Assembly: GCA_013423325.1 (NCBI GenBank)
Contig: BLJB01000365.1
Span: 1 to 64,000, forward strand
Reading direction: 5' to 3'
DNA length: 64,000 bases
Source: Usnea hakonensis
Taxonomy: Eukaryota; Ascomycota; Lecanoromycetes; Lecanorales; Parmeliaceae
How positions within the stretch are numbered: position 1 is the stretch's first letter; each line of letters opens with the position of its first letter. The translations under genes and the position numbers were made by a program. The notes beneath the pieces are model-generated. The model was not told the DNA's origin. It searched no databases and worked only from the letters and a program-made list of their open reading frames with translations. Shown here one piece after another: positions 33,126 through 45,710 of the stretch.

Positions 33126-34643
33126 CTACCCCCCATCGTCGATCCTTTTGTCTTCCATCCAGAATAGTTCTAAGAGACTGTCGATATCTCCGTCCATGCC
33201 TCGATGAAGGTATGATTGCCTCACAACCCCTTTGGTAACGGCAGAGTCAATCAACACATGCTGGATCTTTTCTTCATTCAGTGTCATCTTTGGTCTTGTC
33301 GGCCCAAGCGAATGATCGGTGCCACGATTGAAGGAATTCTCAACGGGTGGAACCTCGGCCCAAGTTTCCTCAATCCTCTCCAAATCAATACGCTTTAATC
33401 CGCCATTCCGATAGAGTGACAGCGAGTAGCCGTTAGTGAGCACCATTTCCGGACCAAATTGCCATCGCTGGAGGAAACAGTCCCCACAGACATCAGACAC
33501 GAGATGCATTACTGGGAGGTTGTACCCATTCACACTTGCGGCCCCGGCTTTCCAATGGTGAAGCGATAGAGGCATATGGCCACTTTCGAAAACACCTGAC
33601 AGGTCTGTGTGGACATCAATTTGATGCAAATCTCGTTCGTATGTTAATTTAGTCTCGGTCAGCAAGTATATACATTCCATGATACGAATATCTCCAGCGG
33701 TCGTGTGTGAAGCCTGGATACATTTCCGGTAGTTGGTGTTCATGATCTCGGCCAGCGTGATCGAAAGGAATATGCCAGCGCCCCCAAACCCCATCATGCC
33801 ATAATGTGCGACAGCCCACCAAATCTCGGATAAGGCACCAACGTAATACTCCCGAGTAGTGTCATACTTGGCAAGCATGGTCACAAGCGCAGGTATTGAT
33901 GGAAAAAAGGTATCGTCATCGAGAAGACTGATCCATTTTGTCTGATCGTTACGATTGATGTACATGATTTCGATGAGTGAAAAGTACTTCATGGAGAAAG
34001 AGTCCTGGAGCTCAAGAGGCTCGACGAGGGTGACATTCATACCAAGAGCGCGCATCTGTGCCTGCAATTCAGCCTTTTGCAAGGGATCTGCAGCTATGGC
34101 GTCCACCCTTTCCACACCCTCGGACTCCACAATCTGCTCCGACTCAATGACGATGACGAACAACCTAGCGTTAGTGTGGGGCAGCCAACGTCGAAGTGAC
34201 GGGATGGAAGCATCGAGGCGCTTCAGGGTGGTGGAAATGCCGAAAATGATGTGAGAGGCATCCCCAGAACCCTTGACCAGGGCTGGTACATTCAGTAGGT
34301 AAGGCTTCTCGCAATGCTGCAATGAGACCTTGGTGTCTTTAGAGAGATCAATGGTCTGAGGTTTGGGGAACAAGGCCGCATCAAGCTTGGTGATTGACGC
34401 TCGTTTGAGGCCCGGGGTCGGGTTGACGACGATGTCACGGTGGGCATATCGTATGGGATAGGTGAGATTTAATCTAGCCAGCCAGTCGAGTTTGTCTGGG
34501 CATGTATCGATCGGATGATTACGAAGAGCGGGCAGCCAATTGGAGGATTGGCCCCTCCGGGAAGAGAGTCGAGCAATGAAGGTAACGGATGCAAGTGAGA
34601 TGAGACAAAGTACAAGGGTAACGGCTTTGTTGCGCATCAGCAT
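33126..34643 (-). CDS. Type II membrane glycosyltransferase, GT31/Fringe-like
   Basis: The 505-residue single-exon protein has an N-terminal membrane anchor (about residues 8-25, AVTLVLCLISLASVTFIA) and a lumenal catalytic domain, the layout of Golgi glycosyltransferases. The metal-binding DxD motif is seen as LLDDDTFFP (Asp242-244) after KYFSLIEIMY and TKWIS. EIWWAVAHYGMMGFGGAGIF matches the Fringe-like (GT31/DUF604) group found across filamentous fungi. The donor sugar and acceptor cannot be read from sequence. Two Met codons (1 and 3) are possible starts. The gene is isolated, with spacers of 0.7 kb (3' side) and about 0.95 kb (5' side). Confidence 0.8.
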   Translation of the reverse strand: MLMRNKAVTLVLCLISLASVTFIARLSSRRGQSSNWLPALRNHPIDTCPDKLDWLARLNLTYPIRYAHRDIVVNPTPGLKRASITKLDAALFPKPQTIDLSKDTKVSLQHCEKPYLLNVPALVKGSGDASHIIFGISTTLKRLDASIPSLRRWLPHTNARLFVIVIESEQIVESEGVERVDAIAADPLQKAELQAQMRALGMNVTLVEPLELQDSFSMKYFSLIEIMYINRNDQTKWISLLDDDTFFPSIPALVTMLAKYDTTREYYVGALSEIWWAVAHYGMMGFGGAGIFLSITLAEIMNTNYRKCIQASHTTAGDIRIMECIYLLTETKLTYERDLHQIDVHTDLSGVFESGHMPLSLHHWKAGAASVNGYNLPVMHLVSDVCGDCFLQRWQFGPEMVLTNGYSLSLYRNGGLKRIDLERIEETWAEVPPVENSFNRGTDHSLGPTRPKMTLNEEKIQHVLIDSAVTKGVVRQSYLHRGMDGDIDSLLELFWMEDKRIDDGG

Positions 34644-35593
34644 TATGTGCGTTGAACGTGGAGAACCCTCAAAGTCGACTTAGGAAGTATAGCAGGGAGA
34701 TTACTGGCGTAAATGGGTCGGTAGGGTGATGTGTCCATGGCCTTGACACGAATCAATACAATCGAGCACAAGACATGTTTGGACGAATGGAATCCAATTG
34801 AAAGTTGGGATGAAGCAGACTGATCAACCATGGGAAAGGGAAAAGGAAAAGAAAGATGGAAGGGGAGAGGCGAAAACGGCCAACTAACGGAAATTGGGAA
34901 GAAGGAAAATTGGAACGGGCACGCGGCAAAACGGGGCTGGTGATCTACCTTATCAATAAAGTACGGTAATATAATAGTAATACCTAAGGTAAGGCAGTGA
35001 GTGTACGGAAAAGTACCTGACTTGTATGTAATCTAATTCAATCGTCGTATACCTTACTTATGATATTAGCTGCTTTAAATCAGTTTTCCGAGTCTAAGGT
35101 ACTCTGGACTCTACGTTGTCCATCTAAAGACTGGTCGCCCATGTGTGACAGGTGACTTTGTCTTCGCGGCAAGATTGAATCTTCTGAAAGGTCATCTCCT
35201 CCATCCTCATTCCCATATTACCCATCCAATTTGATCTATCAACATGGTACAACAATACCTTGTAAAGTACACTGCGCATGATGATACATGGCAGCTAGGC
35301 AGCTACCGAGCCTGGTGGGCATCATGCTAGCCCAATGCCAGGTATCGCCCGTAAGGAACCCATCCACTTGCGCCATCGCCATCGCTGTATAATACTTAGC
35401 AGATGGAGCTCGCCAAACATGCGGTAGCACCTGACAGAACTCTGTAAATGCAAACACCATTAAGCACCCGCTTAAATCCAACACGCGAAGCCAGGCAATC
35501 GCACCACTATGCTCCAAATATTGTACACGAAGATCGATAAAGAGGGTATCGTCACAAGCGTCTTCGCTATTTCCCTCGATTGACTTGCCATGA
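34644..35593. other. Intergenic region, 5' of glycosyltransferase
   Basis: About 950 bp with no supported gene. A 143-codon minus frame overlapping the myosin 3' end (35239-35670) is a shadow. The stretch 34950-35100 has several ACCTTA / TAAGGTA words of the family noted in other spacers. Confidence 0.45.
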
Positions 35594-38500
35594 CTACTCT
35601 GCTGGGATCGACACTGACATTGGCAACGGAACCGGCTCCAGCTCCACATCGCTGACTTCCGCCAGCCCATTAACTTCTTCCGCGTCTGGCGGCTCCGGTA
35701 ACTCGAACTCTAGCTTCTCTTGTTGAGCAACCGCCTGTGCCGACACGATTTCTGCCAAGCGCTTAAGCCGAGGGGTCTGTAGCCAGGACGGCGTGTAAGT
35801 TTCTAATGCGGTAATCACCCGAGGCTCAGCAATCTCGTAGGGTCCGCTGTCCTCCATGTCCACGGCAGTCAGGAGTAGCACATCGCCTTTTTCGGTTACC
35901 CTCGACGCGACGGCTTTCATGATGTCGCCGTTGATCGGTTGTTCATAATCTGCTACCAGGTATTGATTTAGCAGCTTCTGTATCTGATTTGGCGACAGCC
36001 TGAATGTATGTCGTCAGCTACGGAATCAGCTAAAATGCGGTTGTATTACTCACATCCAACATATATCTTGGATGATTTCAATATCATTCAAGGTAGCCTT
36101 CTTGAGCTGCAAGAGTTTCGTTGCTTGCTAAAATAGGGTCAGCTACAATTTTGGAGTGGAATCATGCACGAATACCATGAGATGCTCGAGTTGCAGGGTG
36201 CCTTCGGGCATGTCGTGACTTTTACACCATTCTTCGATCCGAGTTATGTTGTAATTGATTTGCAAACCACGTTTCCAGGACAGGAAATTACGGCGCATAA
36301 GTAGGTCGTTGAATGCTGTTACGCCCACAAGCCTCAAGAGCTCCGTCAACGTTTGGGTAATGATGGAGTCTTCCAAATAATACGCTTTCATAGCCTTGAA
36401 AGCGTTGTTCAATAGACTCAATAAATTATCCATGCTGTATGCTGGTGTATTGTTAGATTGCAGGAGCTTGCCGAGAAATCTGTTACTCTCGCTGGTGACA
36501 AATCCCGGGAGCGACTGCGACTCGATGATCGCTGGTACTATCATTCGGTGGAGCTTTTTCTTGAGCACTTTCATCCAGGTATGGTAGATGTTAAATTCTA
36601 GACTCTCCAAGTCGTGCTTCACTATCTCTAGGAGTCGATCGTACTCATAATTGTCTGTCTTCTGTGCTTCGTACCAGTCCTCTGCAAGAAACACGAAAGA
36701 CAGCATCTCATGAACGTTGGAGAGCCAGAAAGCGCCAGGGTTGATCGCGTCGTCGCCCTCGTGTTGCATGACCTCTTGTTGTACGGATTGCATCACGTTA
36801 GCAAGAAACCGTTCCGATTCTTTGACAAATCCGTTATTCCACATCTCAGAGGTGACTAGGTTGATCAAGTAAGCAGGAAACAAGACCTCTTTGTCAGTGG
36901 GTGTGGGCGTGGTGCTTGGTGCCGGGATTTTCAAGTTCTTGATTAGGCCCATGGTAACTTCTTCGTTCAGTCCGTCCTCGTCTGCAAGCAGATTCTCCAA
37001 CTCAAATTCAACATTGTCTAGGACAGGACTAAAGGCCGACCCTGAGAGATTTTCGCGGTTGGCATTGGTTCCCATGATGGCCATAGAGCTTGGACGCGGA
37101 TGGTAAGCTGAGCTGAAACGGTCTGACTCCATTCTTTCCGCACCAGCGCTCCTGCGCTTCGGTTTTTTCGAAGACACTAGGTTTATAAGACCGTTTGTTT
37201 GAGGCTGTGGGTCGTGACCGTTGGTCATCTCGCCATTCACAGGAATAGAACGCTTAGCAAGATCCAACTGATCTTGGAGGTCGGCCAACTGTTGACGTAA
37301 AGACATCTTTTCATTTTCGTGGTCACTTCCAACTTTCTTCGCCTTCCCTAATTCAATATTAGTCGTCCGGAGCGACTCTCGAAGGGTCTTCCCATCTTCC
37401 TGCAAGCGTTTTGTGTTCACCGCAGATTCATCATATGTTTGCTGCAATCTCTTCATCTCTTCTTCCATGGCGTTCAGGCGAGCTGCCGTGATACCGGCTT
37501 GGTTGGCTTCGACTTGGAGCTCCTTCGAGCGGCTTTCGAGAGTGTTGTGTCGTGTCTTCCAAGACTTCAATTGATTCTCGTAGCCCTCAACTTGAGCTAT
37601 CAAAGCCTTGTTCTCGCGCTTCATAGCACCCAGAGATTGTGTTAATTCGACGACCTTGTTTTCTAGCTTGTACGATATCTGCTTGAGATCCCTCGCTTCC
37701 TCACGCAGAGTTTTGTAGCCCCGCCGCGCCTGCTTACCACGCCATAAGCTTTGAATAATGACGACCTTCTTGCGATATTGCCTCCACGAACGCAATTGTC
37801 GCCGGGTCCGCCATGATCGTTGTATTGTGACAGCCGCATTGCCAACTCTTGTCTCCATGATATATCTTCTGCAGAGATACCCCTTGGTGATTCCTTGGAG
37901 CATGATAATATTAGCACGTATTTCATTGAATCGCTTTTTGTCCTTGTGGCCACGCCAGACTTTCTGTATGCTGGTGGCAGCTCTGATTTGGCGCACTTTT
38001 TCGGCTTTTTGACGGGCTTGGTATCCACGAGTCCATGCCTGAAGAAGGAGAATTGAGTTTCGAGCCTCAAGGTATTTTCTTCTGTAGTATTTGCAACGCA
38101 AATTCTTCTGTATCATTACGGCACACTCGTTAAGCTTTGTTGTACGCAAATTCTCGAGGAAGGCAAGCATTCCTGCACGGAAAAAGATCTTGGTAAGGCC
38201 CAACTGGTATTTGTCGAGGCCCCTGTTACTACCTTGTCCAATTGCCTTCTTCAGGATGGCGTCTGCCATCTCCCTAATAGCCGATGTCCAAGACTGCGAG
38301 GGAACTAGCATGTAGTAGCGCATCGCGAACTCCTCGTACGTCCATCGAGTTGGATATCCCGCGCAACTGATCCTCACGGTTTCTAGTACTCCGCAAGCTC
38401 GCAATTGGCTCAAGACCATTGGGCCTTCGAATTTCCATGACTCCTTGCCTTCGTTCGGTTTGATGCAACGAATATAGTGTACTTCTGTTGAATTAATCGT

Positions 38501-40646
38501 GTGCATCAATTCAATGAGAGATGATTTGAAGATGCCTCCAAGTGTGGGCTTTCTATTGGCAGCGACACCTATCCTTCTGCTAGAGGTAGGTACCACTTTT
38601 GCGTTTGACGCAGTTGCAGATTCCTTTTCTCTAACCACAGACGCAGACTCCAAGACTTCGCCGAGGAATGCGTTGGAAGATAGTCGAAGGATCTCCATGT
38701 GTTCATCAGGCACGGTGTCCCTGTTTTTCTCAATAAAGCCATCCGACTCGTAGCTCACGTCAACGGCGTAGTGGCATACGGTAAAGGCAGACTTGCCAAA
38801 TCGCGGCTTTTTGTAGTACCTCGATTTATCGTTCGCAAAGTTATGGTGAAGTTTGGTTACAAACTGCTCATCAGATCCCATAGGTAGCCTTGACTCTTCA
38901 TCGAGCAGGGCAAGGACTCCGAGTTTGGCCTCGATGAGATCGATGCAGGGCTGATTGTCCGAAAAATCGATGAAAGTCCAATCGATCTTTTCGCGCAGAT
39001 ATTCTTCTTGCTCCAATTTGAACACATGCTGGTTGAACTCTTGCTGCAATTTTTCGTTGGCGTAGTTGATACAAAATTGCTCGAAAGAATTTTTAGCAAA
39101 ATGCTCAAAACCGTAGATGTCGAGGACTCCGATGAACGTTGCGACCCGCATGCTGACTTCTTCTGTGGCTAGACCATTGTTGATGCTTTCCACTAACCAG
39201 TCAAATAGACTGGAATAGATGTACTTAGCAACAGAGTCCCGGACCACCAGTGCCTGCTGCTGGGTAAGATTGGACATTATTCTTTCTCCCCTCGTAATCA
39301 GTTGCTTCTTGACAGTCCACTTTGCAAACTCACCAGCATCGACACCAAGAATTTGGCAAGCCTTGAGAAGCGATGGCTCAGCTGAGGGAAGGACCGAGTC
39401 CGTTCTTGTAGCTGTAATCTTGACATTCCCAAGGTGTAGTAAAGCACTGAGTAGACCAAATATCTGAGCCTGCTTGACTTGACTGACCCCTATCGTGGTC
39501 AATGACTGCCGAGTCGCATCGAAATCGGTTCGGTCATCCACGCCTTCTATAACTGGGGCGCCGCCCTGGTTAAGATAGTCAAAATGTTCGACTGGAAGCA
39601 AACCCCACTCCTGCCGCTCCAGCTCTGTAACACCCGCCACCAGCTGGTAGAAAATATGGTAGTTCCTTTCTTTTAGTGGCTGGAAGACCAACCTTGAGCG
39701 CTCGAGTAGGTAGGTTCTTATCTTTGCGCCAATGATTTCAGTCTTCGTGTCGAACATGATCTCAATATATTTCCCAAACCGTGAAGAATTGTCATTTCTG
39801 GTAGTTTTGGCATTGCCGAAGGCCTCCATGACAGGATTGGTGGCGAGGATTTTTTCCTCTGTTTCGCTCATCGCATCCGCAATGCCCTTGGCTCGTTTGC
39901 CTGGCTGGTCGGGAGATTCTCGAGTTGCAAAATACCTCATAATGTACTTGGCACTGACGGTCTTGCCGGCTCCCGACTCACCAGAGACGACAATGGTCTG
40001 ATTCTTGTTGTCTCGTAACATGTCCCTACACCGCTTAGTATATGGACTTGAAGACAGGAGCCAGGACATCTTACGCAAACGCTTCCTCAGCGATGGCGAA
40101 GAGATGAGGTGCCTGGGATGATCTTTGCTTGCCCGCGTAGACTTGCACCATACCAGGGACATAGAGTGAGTCTACTCGAGCGAACGGGTTGGTGGCGATG
40201 AGGACAATACCGCTGTATGTGTATATCTCCTTCTGCGAATACCGTAATCTAATGGCTTGAAGGACTGTCGACATGTTAGCCTGAAATTTCTGTGAGACCG
40301 CTGTGTCTGGACGTGCCGGCTGGCTCATTGAGATGTGACAGGTTCGTAAGATCATCGCTGGCTTCCAGTATAGCAGGGTTCATAAGGGGAGGCAGAGACG
40401 CATCGTTGTCATCTTGAAGTCCAGCCACGGTGGTTTGGATTGTTCTCGACTGATCTCATCAGCATGATTCATGTCCGCACTGGACCATACGCAAGTGGGC
40501 GAGCAGCTTACCTCCCCGTTGGCTAATCGGAAAACCAGCTTGACCTTGTCTCCCTCTATGTTTTTTGACTCCACCTCCGATGCAACCCATCCTTCCGTAG
40601 AATCAGGCTGCCATGCCCGTGTCCCGACATCATAATTGTGTGCCAT
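35594..40646 (-). CDS. MYO2: Class V myosin heavy chain
   Basis: Myosin V carries vesicles and organelles along actin to growth sites. Exons are 40646-40512, 40449-40317, 40264-40075, 40025-36176, 36127-36054 and 35999-35594, giving 1595 residues. The motor has the P-loop GESGAGKT (168-175), NDNSSRFGKYIE, LDIYGFE and a conserved HYIRCIKPNE region. Six IQ-like repeats follow at about 790-930, a coiled coil at about 933-1078 and the globular cargo-binding DIL region from about 1200. The size matches fungal myosin V. Intron 2 starts with GC (40316-40315, gccg/gcacgt); it restores NLSHLNEPAVLQAIRLRYSQ and has a good gctaac branch site. The symbol follows yeast; filamentous fungi usually have one such gene. 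Confidence 0.95.
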
Positions 40647-41450
40647 AGCACCTCAAGGAGAGGGGCTCCTGGAGGCCGCCAGCGTGTAGAACCAACGCTC
40701 GCCCGTTCCTAAAATTGGTGCAGTTGCGGGAGGGGAGGAGGGGGGGAAGTATGAGGACAAGATGGCCGCGTTGCTTAAGGGGGTATGAGTAGACCAAGAG
40801 CTGTAGCAACGGCAGCAAAGGATTCTCTCATGTGTCTGATAGGAGTCTCATGGTTGATAAAAAAAAAATGTGTTGAAGAAGCCCGCATTGGGGTTGGTTG
40901 CCGTTCTCTTAAGTGGTTGGCTAATTGCTCAAACCACCACTCTTCGGGGGCTACCTTAGTCCTTTCAACAACAATAATAATACCCCTATTTACATTGACA
41001 TACATTTTACATATTCCAGATTGGAAAGGCTAACGGCTCAAGCGTTTTTGTCTCTTCAAACATACCCTATCGCACAGCGCCATAGCTCTTTACTGTTGAC
41101 CCCGATAGTGCCATTTATACTGCAGTGTATGCACACACTTTCGTGCGTCTACGTGTTTTATCAACAACATTCTAGCCTACATTATCGACGGCTACCAGTT
41201 GACCAAAGCGCGGGAACAGGAGCACAAAGTCAGCCTTGAATCTTTTGCTAGGACGCTGGGTGAGCAAACAACAACATAGCTTTTCGTTTTCCTGTGCTTG
41301 GTACTATGCGACTCTCGCGAAGAATCGATTGGGAGTCATCTGAAGCGTTGTTTCATCATGAAGTGATATACATGTGACGATGTTGGGATGATCATATCGT
41401 CGTTGGCGTTGCGGGAAAGTAAATTTCCAATGCGAGGGGAGACCTTGGAT
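40647..41450. other. Intergenic region between MYO2 and SER3
   Basis: About 800 bp: the MYO2 promoter and the SER3 3' UTR. It includes an A8 run near 40861. Short plus-strand frames (40785-41239) are not supported. Confidence 0.4.
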
Positions 41451-43155
41451 TCAGTACAACACTCTCGTCATGATTCGAGCTAAATATCGTCAGCAGGATG
41501 GAACAAATCGCGATCTTAAAAGAGCGGAAATCTCCTACAGCTCAAAGCTTCCAATTGCTGATATAAATCTTTGATGACAGCAAAATTGACGCCGCTGATA
41601 TCAGCCATCAAGTATGCGGTCTAGAGACCCATTAGCGTTGTATTCTGTTTCGGGAAGGTTTCTGCCTACCTCGCCTCTGCTGTCCGTCATCTGTTTATCG
41701 ACGTTATAGTTGCCTAGAATTGCATTCACTAATTGCGTAAGCGTCACTTCACGCGGGTGCCGACATAGTTGGAAATCACCTCCTCGCAGAACACCTGGTA
41801 TATTACGGTGAATATACACTACCCGCACGTGGTTTGGCTCATCCATAGTCAAAGATCGCAGATTAACTTCGGGCATGTTGACAGCACCCAAAGTAGATCC
41901 CTCATTCACGTAGCGTACCAGAGCCGCGGCGACTTCAATGCCAATCGCGCTTTGGGCTTCTTCAGTGCTTCCTCCTATATGTGGTGTGAGTATTATGTTC
42001 TTGAGACTTCGGAGATCTTCGGCCCAAGGATTGAGCTCGTTCGTAAAATAGTCCCCGTTGCCCCCTGGCTCGGCTGGGTAAACGTCCAGGGCGGCCCCAG
42101 CCAATTTACCAGAGCGCATCGCGTCGATCAGAGCCGGAATATCAATGACACTGCCACGACTGGCATTGATAAGGTAGCTGCCATGTTTCATGGAATCTAA
42201 TTCTTTCCTGCTGATCAGGTTGGTGGTTTCTGGCAACTCCGGTACGTGGCAGGTCACAAAATCAGCAGTCCGCAGTAAGGCTTCCAGAGTTGGGACTTGT
42301 TTTGCAGTTCCCAAGGCCATTAGATTCACGGCATCGTGATAAATCACTGTCATGCCGAACGCTTCAGCAAGCACGGAAAGCTGAGATCCAATATGGCCGT
42401 AGCCTATGATGCCTAGGAAAGATGTCAGAAGAAGAAAAACCCTTCAGCCACGTGCTCGAACATTACCCAAAGTTTTTCCGCGAATCTCCCAACAACCGCT
42501 GCTGACCTTATTCCAAGTTCCTTCGTGTAGCTCAGTCGAGCGATCACCAAGCTGCCTAGCCAGGGAGATGATCTCCGCAATGACGAGCTCAGCAACACTG
42601 CGAGAATTGCTGAAGGGAGAATTGAAAACAGCAATGCCATGTGCAGCAGCATATGGCGTGTCGACTTGATTTGTGCCTATGCAGAAGCATCCCACGACGA
42701 TCAAATTTTTGGCCTCTTGAAGGACTTTCGCTGTAAGCTGGGTCTTTGAGCGTATGCCAATGACGTGTACATCTCTGGAACGATCAGTCTGGAACCTGTG
42801 CATCCAAAGAGACTCGATCGCCACCCCACCGTATTTTTTCTATCAGCTCAATCTCTGGCAGGGCCGATTTCAAATGGGTGACTTGGTATCCCTGAGATTC
42901 AAGCAAGTCTCTTCCAGTCACATTAACATTCTCAAGTAACAGAATTTTAATATCCTCGGTAGCAAAAGGTTTCAGTTGCTTCGCCAAACCTCCAGTGGCT
43001 GCGCGTGGCATCTGTGGCCCGGACATTGGCCATGGTGGGTTGTGAAAACCTTTTGGCGATGTTGAAACACCGAGACTGGATGATACCCGTCTGGTAAGCT
43101 CTAGCGACGACGGCTCTATATCTATGCTCTCAGTCGCATTCAGAGCCGAAGTCAT
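41451..43155 (-). CDS. SER3: D-3-phosphoglycerate dehydrogenase (serine biosynthesis)
   Basis: The enzyme oxidises 3-phosphoglycerate with NAD+, the first step of serine synthesis. Exons are 43155-42830, 42774-42467, 42412-41780, 41728-41670, 41620-41539 and 41479-41451, giving 478 residues. The dinucleotide-binding motif is GYGHIG (215-220). The substrate-binding block NSPFSNSRSVAELVIAEIIS and catalytic TPHIGGSTEEAQ are intact, and an ACT-like regulatory domain (VRVVYIHRNIPGVL) ends the protein. The last 29-bp exon was added because it gives LSSRIMTRVLY, the family's normal end; without it the frame would run into an intron. A longer N-terminus starting at 43311 is possible but looks artificial. 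Confidence 0.93.
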
Positions 43156-43759
43156 ATCGAAATTTCGTTTGCTTATTCCGAGTCGCAAATTCACGAGGTT
43201 AGGGGCAATGGTGACGGTTAAACCCCGGCACTTTTCCGCCAGAAAGGGCGCCAAATACCAAGCTCCTGCCGAGGTAAAGCTTAAGAGGATGCCCAAACAT
43301 GAGATCTTCACATGGTGTATAATGATAATGATGCTCCATGCTCTCAGCTATGGCAATGCTCTATGTAATTGCGCTGCTGACACGCGGCATGAGCTGCATC
43401 CCCGCACAATATATGTAAAGCTGAAAAGTTGGGGTTTGTGCCTTTGCTGAAGTGTGTCTGTTTCTTGTCACAGTCTTGGGGTACATGATCATGACGCTCT
43501 ACTTATGCTGATGCTTAAGCCAGAGATGAAAAAGCTGAGATTCATTACGTGTTGTTTCCCAGGATTGATCAAATGATCACGTATATCTGTGCACTACTAT
43601 CTCGGACAACACAAGCGTAAGATGACCATAGCGTGAAGATACAACAAACCTCTTCGAGAAGTACTGTGGAGCTTGATTGTCTCGATGAAATGGAGCGTAT
43701 CAATCTCATCACATGATCTTCCTCCATCCTTTGACGCCAAACGAAACAAGAAAGAATTT
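43156..43759. other. Intergenic region SER3 / NAP1
   Basis: About 600 bp: the SER3 promoter and the NAP1 3' UTR, both genes reading leftward. No gene is supported; minus frames of 68-84 codons (43569-43851) lie over the NAP1 3' end and just below it. Confidence 0.4.
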
Positions 43760-45204
43760 CTAGCTCTGCTTGCACTCAGCGGCCTCCTGCTTGGGTTTTG
43801 AATTGTCGTCCTGAAGTCTAGATTAGCGTGTACAGTAAAAAGTAGACACATTCACGTACCTCCTCGTCCGACTCTTCTTCGTCATCGCGGTCCTCGCTAG
43901 CTTCATCATCTTCGTCGTCGTCTTCATCCTCGAAGTCGCCCTCTTCAAGATCTTCATCGACTTCCTCGAACTGCAAGGCCTCTCCAGTGAACCAATCGAT
44001 CGCTCGAGGAATGAGTTTTTCTTTGATGTCCTCACCAAGCTGATAGTCAAGCTCTAAGCGCTCTTCAACATCCGATTCACCGTCGTCTTCGTCTGCTTCT
44101 GGAGCCTTTGGGGGATCGAAGAAATTGAAAAAAGATTCTGTCGGTACCGTCTTCTTCACGATTCGGGTCTGTTTGGTGTCTGGCACGGAGTTAGGGGTAC
44201 AGCGATCAGAAACCGAATTTCTCTCGTGACTCACTCTTGTTCCTTTGCTTCTTACTCTCGACTCTCACAGTCAGGTCTTTTCCAGCCTTCCAATCAATTT
44301 TATCTCCTTCAGCGTGATCGTAAATGAATTCACCGCCGTAGCCACTCTCTTCCTGGTAGAAATAGGTCTTGGTGATGGTCTTATTGGAAAAGATATCATT
44401 ATCGGCGAATTCAAATATCAGACGGAATCCAGGCTTTTCAAGGTATTCCATGCGGATGTCCGTTAGGAGCTTTAACGCCGGCTCGTCCCGATCTGTGATC
44501 AGTTCTGCTAAGGACACTTGATTCTTCATAGCTGATAGCCAAAATTCGGGTATACCAGCCATTTCTACAGAGGAATGGCTGCCGTCGGCCGTTTCCGATT
44601 TGCCCCCATCACCAATTTCCTCTTCCTCTCCCTGCTCACCAGCGTTGACCTCGCTATCGGTAGGTTCTGAAGCGCCGTTGACTATCTTGGCCCGCTTCTC
44701 GTAGAGCGGAGTATACTTTGCGAAGTATTTCTTCTCAAGTTGTAGAACCTCTTCCTGAAATTCGCCTTCGAGCTTGGCGTGGTCTTTTTGAATACCCTTG
44801 AGACCAGCAACGCGGCGACGGACAGGAGCAGGAAGCGATTCAACGTATCCAGAAGAGCGGCCAACAAGAGTGCCAAGCTTCCCTTGTATCATCGACACAA
44901 GCTTAGGATTTTGAGCGAAGATTGAGGCCGCGGCGGCACGGTCAAGGTCCTCTGCGTGGACTTAATCAGCATTTGTAGCGTCGGAGAAAGGAACATTGTG
45001 CAACGCGTTGGGTTTAGATGTACCTTCTTTGATGCTGGCCACACCGGGCTGCTGAGCGTGGGAGGAGATGGGTGCATTGTTGGCAGGAGTATTCTGAGGC
45101 GTACTGCATGGTGGAATGGTCAGTGTACATGCCTGGATTTTGATGGATGCAACTCACGGTGCGGTCGAAAGATCAAGCTTCTTGTTCCGGATAGGTTCTG
45201 ACAT
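43760..45204 (-). CDS. NAP1: Nucleosome assembly protein 1
   Basis: Nap1 is a histone H2A-H2B chaperone shuttling between cytoplasm and nucleus. Exons are 45204-45158, 45103-45024, 44951-44235, 44179-43860 and 43810-43760, giving 404 residues. The NAP domain includes LEKKYFAKYTPLYEKRAKIV, IPEFWLSAMKNQVSLAELI, KTYFYQEESGYGGEFIYDHA and TESFFNFFDPPKAP. A long acidic tail follows (LEEGDFEDEDDDEDDEASED), as in all Nap1. The C-terminal CKQS is a CAAX-like end; the plant and fungal family often ends this way. Intron 1 and 2 joins restore NTPANNAPISSHAQQPGVAS and EDLDRAAAASIFAQNPKLV. It is divergent from the P5B ATPase gene. Confidence 0.95.
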
Positions 45205-45710
45205 ATTGAACTGGTTGCGGTTGTTCTGTAAATGTATGAGTATAAGTGGGTGAGTGTGAAGCAGAGAAATTCTTTTGCACTGAAATTTTAATGCTCATGA
45301 ATTGTGCTTTGGGGATTGGGGCCCTAAAGGCCGAAAGGGTCTTTCCCTGCTGGGTGGATAAGCGACGCTAAGATAAGAAAAGCTTAAAATAAGTAAGTTA
45401 CCTTCTATTTGATCGTGCCTGAAGTAAAGTACAGCCAAGATGCAAATGTAGAGTACTGCATCATTCTACCATATTCGTTCGACTATACACGAAGTCTGAA
45501 GTGAACCATTGATACCTTCCTCAGGCGATGGAAACGCACGTAATTACATGTGACTCAAAACCATGAAAGTTCTTCACAAAGACGCTCGTCGAGACCGGTA
45601 CTTTGCAATCGACCTACTTAAACATTGATGCCAACTGTAGCTATTATAGTCGGATTAGAGCGAGTCTCAATGAATCATTGATAGGTGAAAGGCTGCGATA
45701 GCATTACAAC
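45205..45710. promoter_or_regulatory. Divergent promoter region NAP1 / P5B ATPase
   Basis: The 506-bp spacer separates two divergent genes. Words such as agttaccttc and gaagtaaagtacagcc (about 45400-45436) belong to the recurrent ACCTTA/TAAAGTA group. No TATA box is obvious. Confidence 0.4.

Noticed and set aside
43156..43311. SER3 N-terminal extension with a signal-peptide-like stretch
   Set aside because: SER3 is cytosolic and the family starts near MTSALNATES. The upstream 52 codons are unconserved, so the start at 43155 was preferred.
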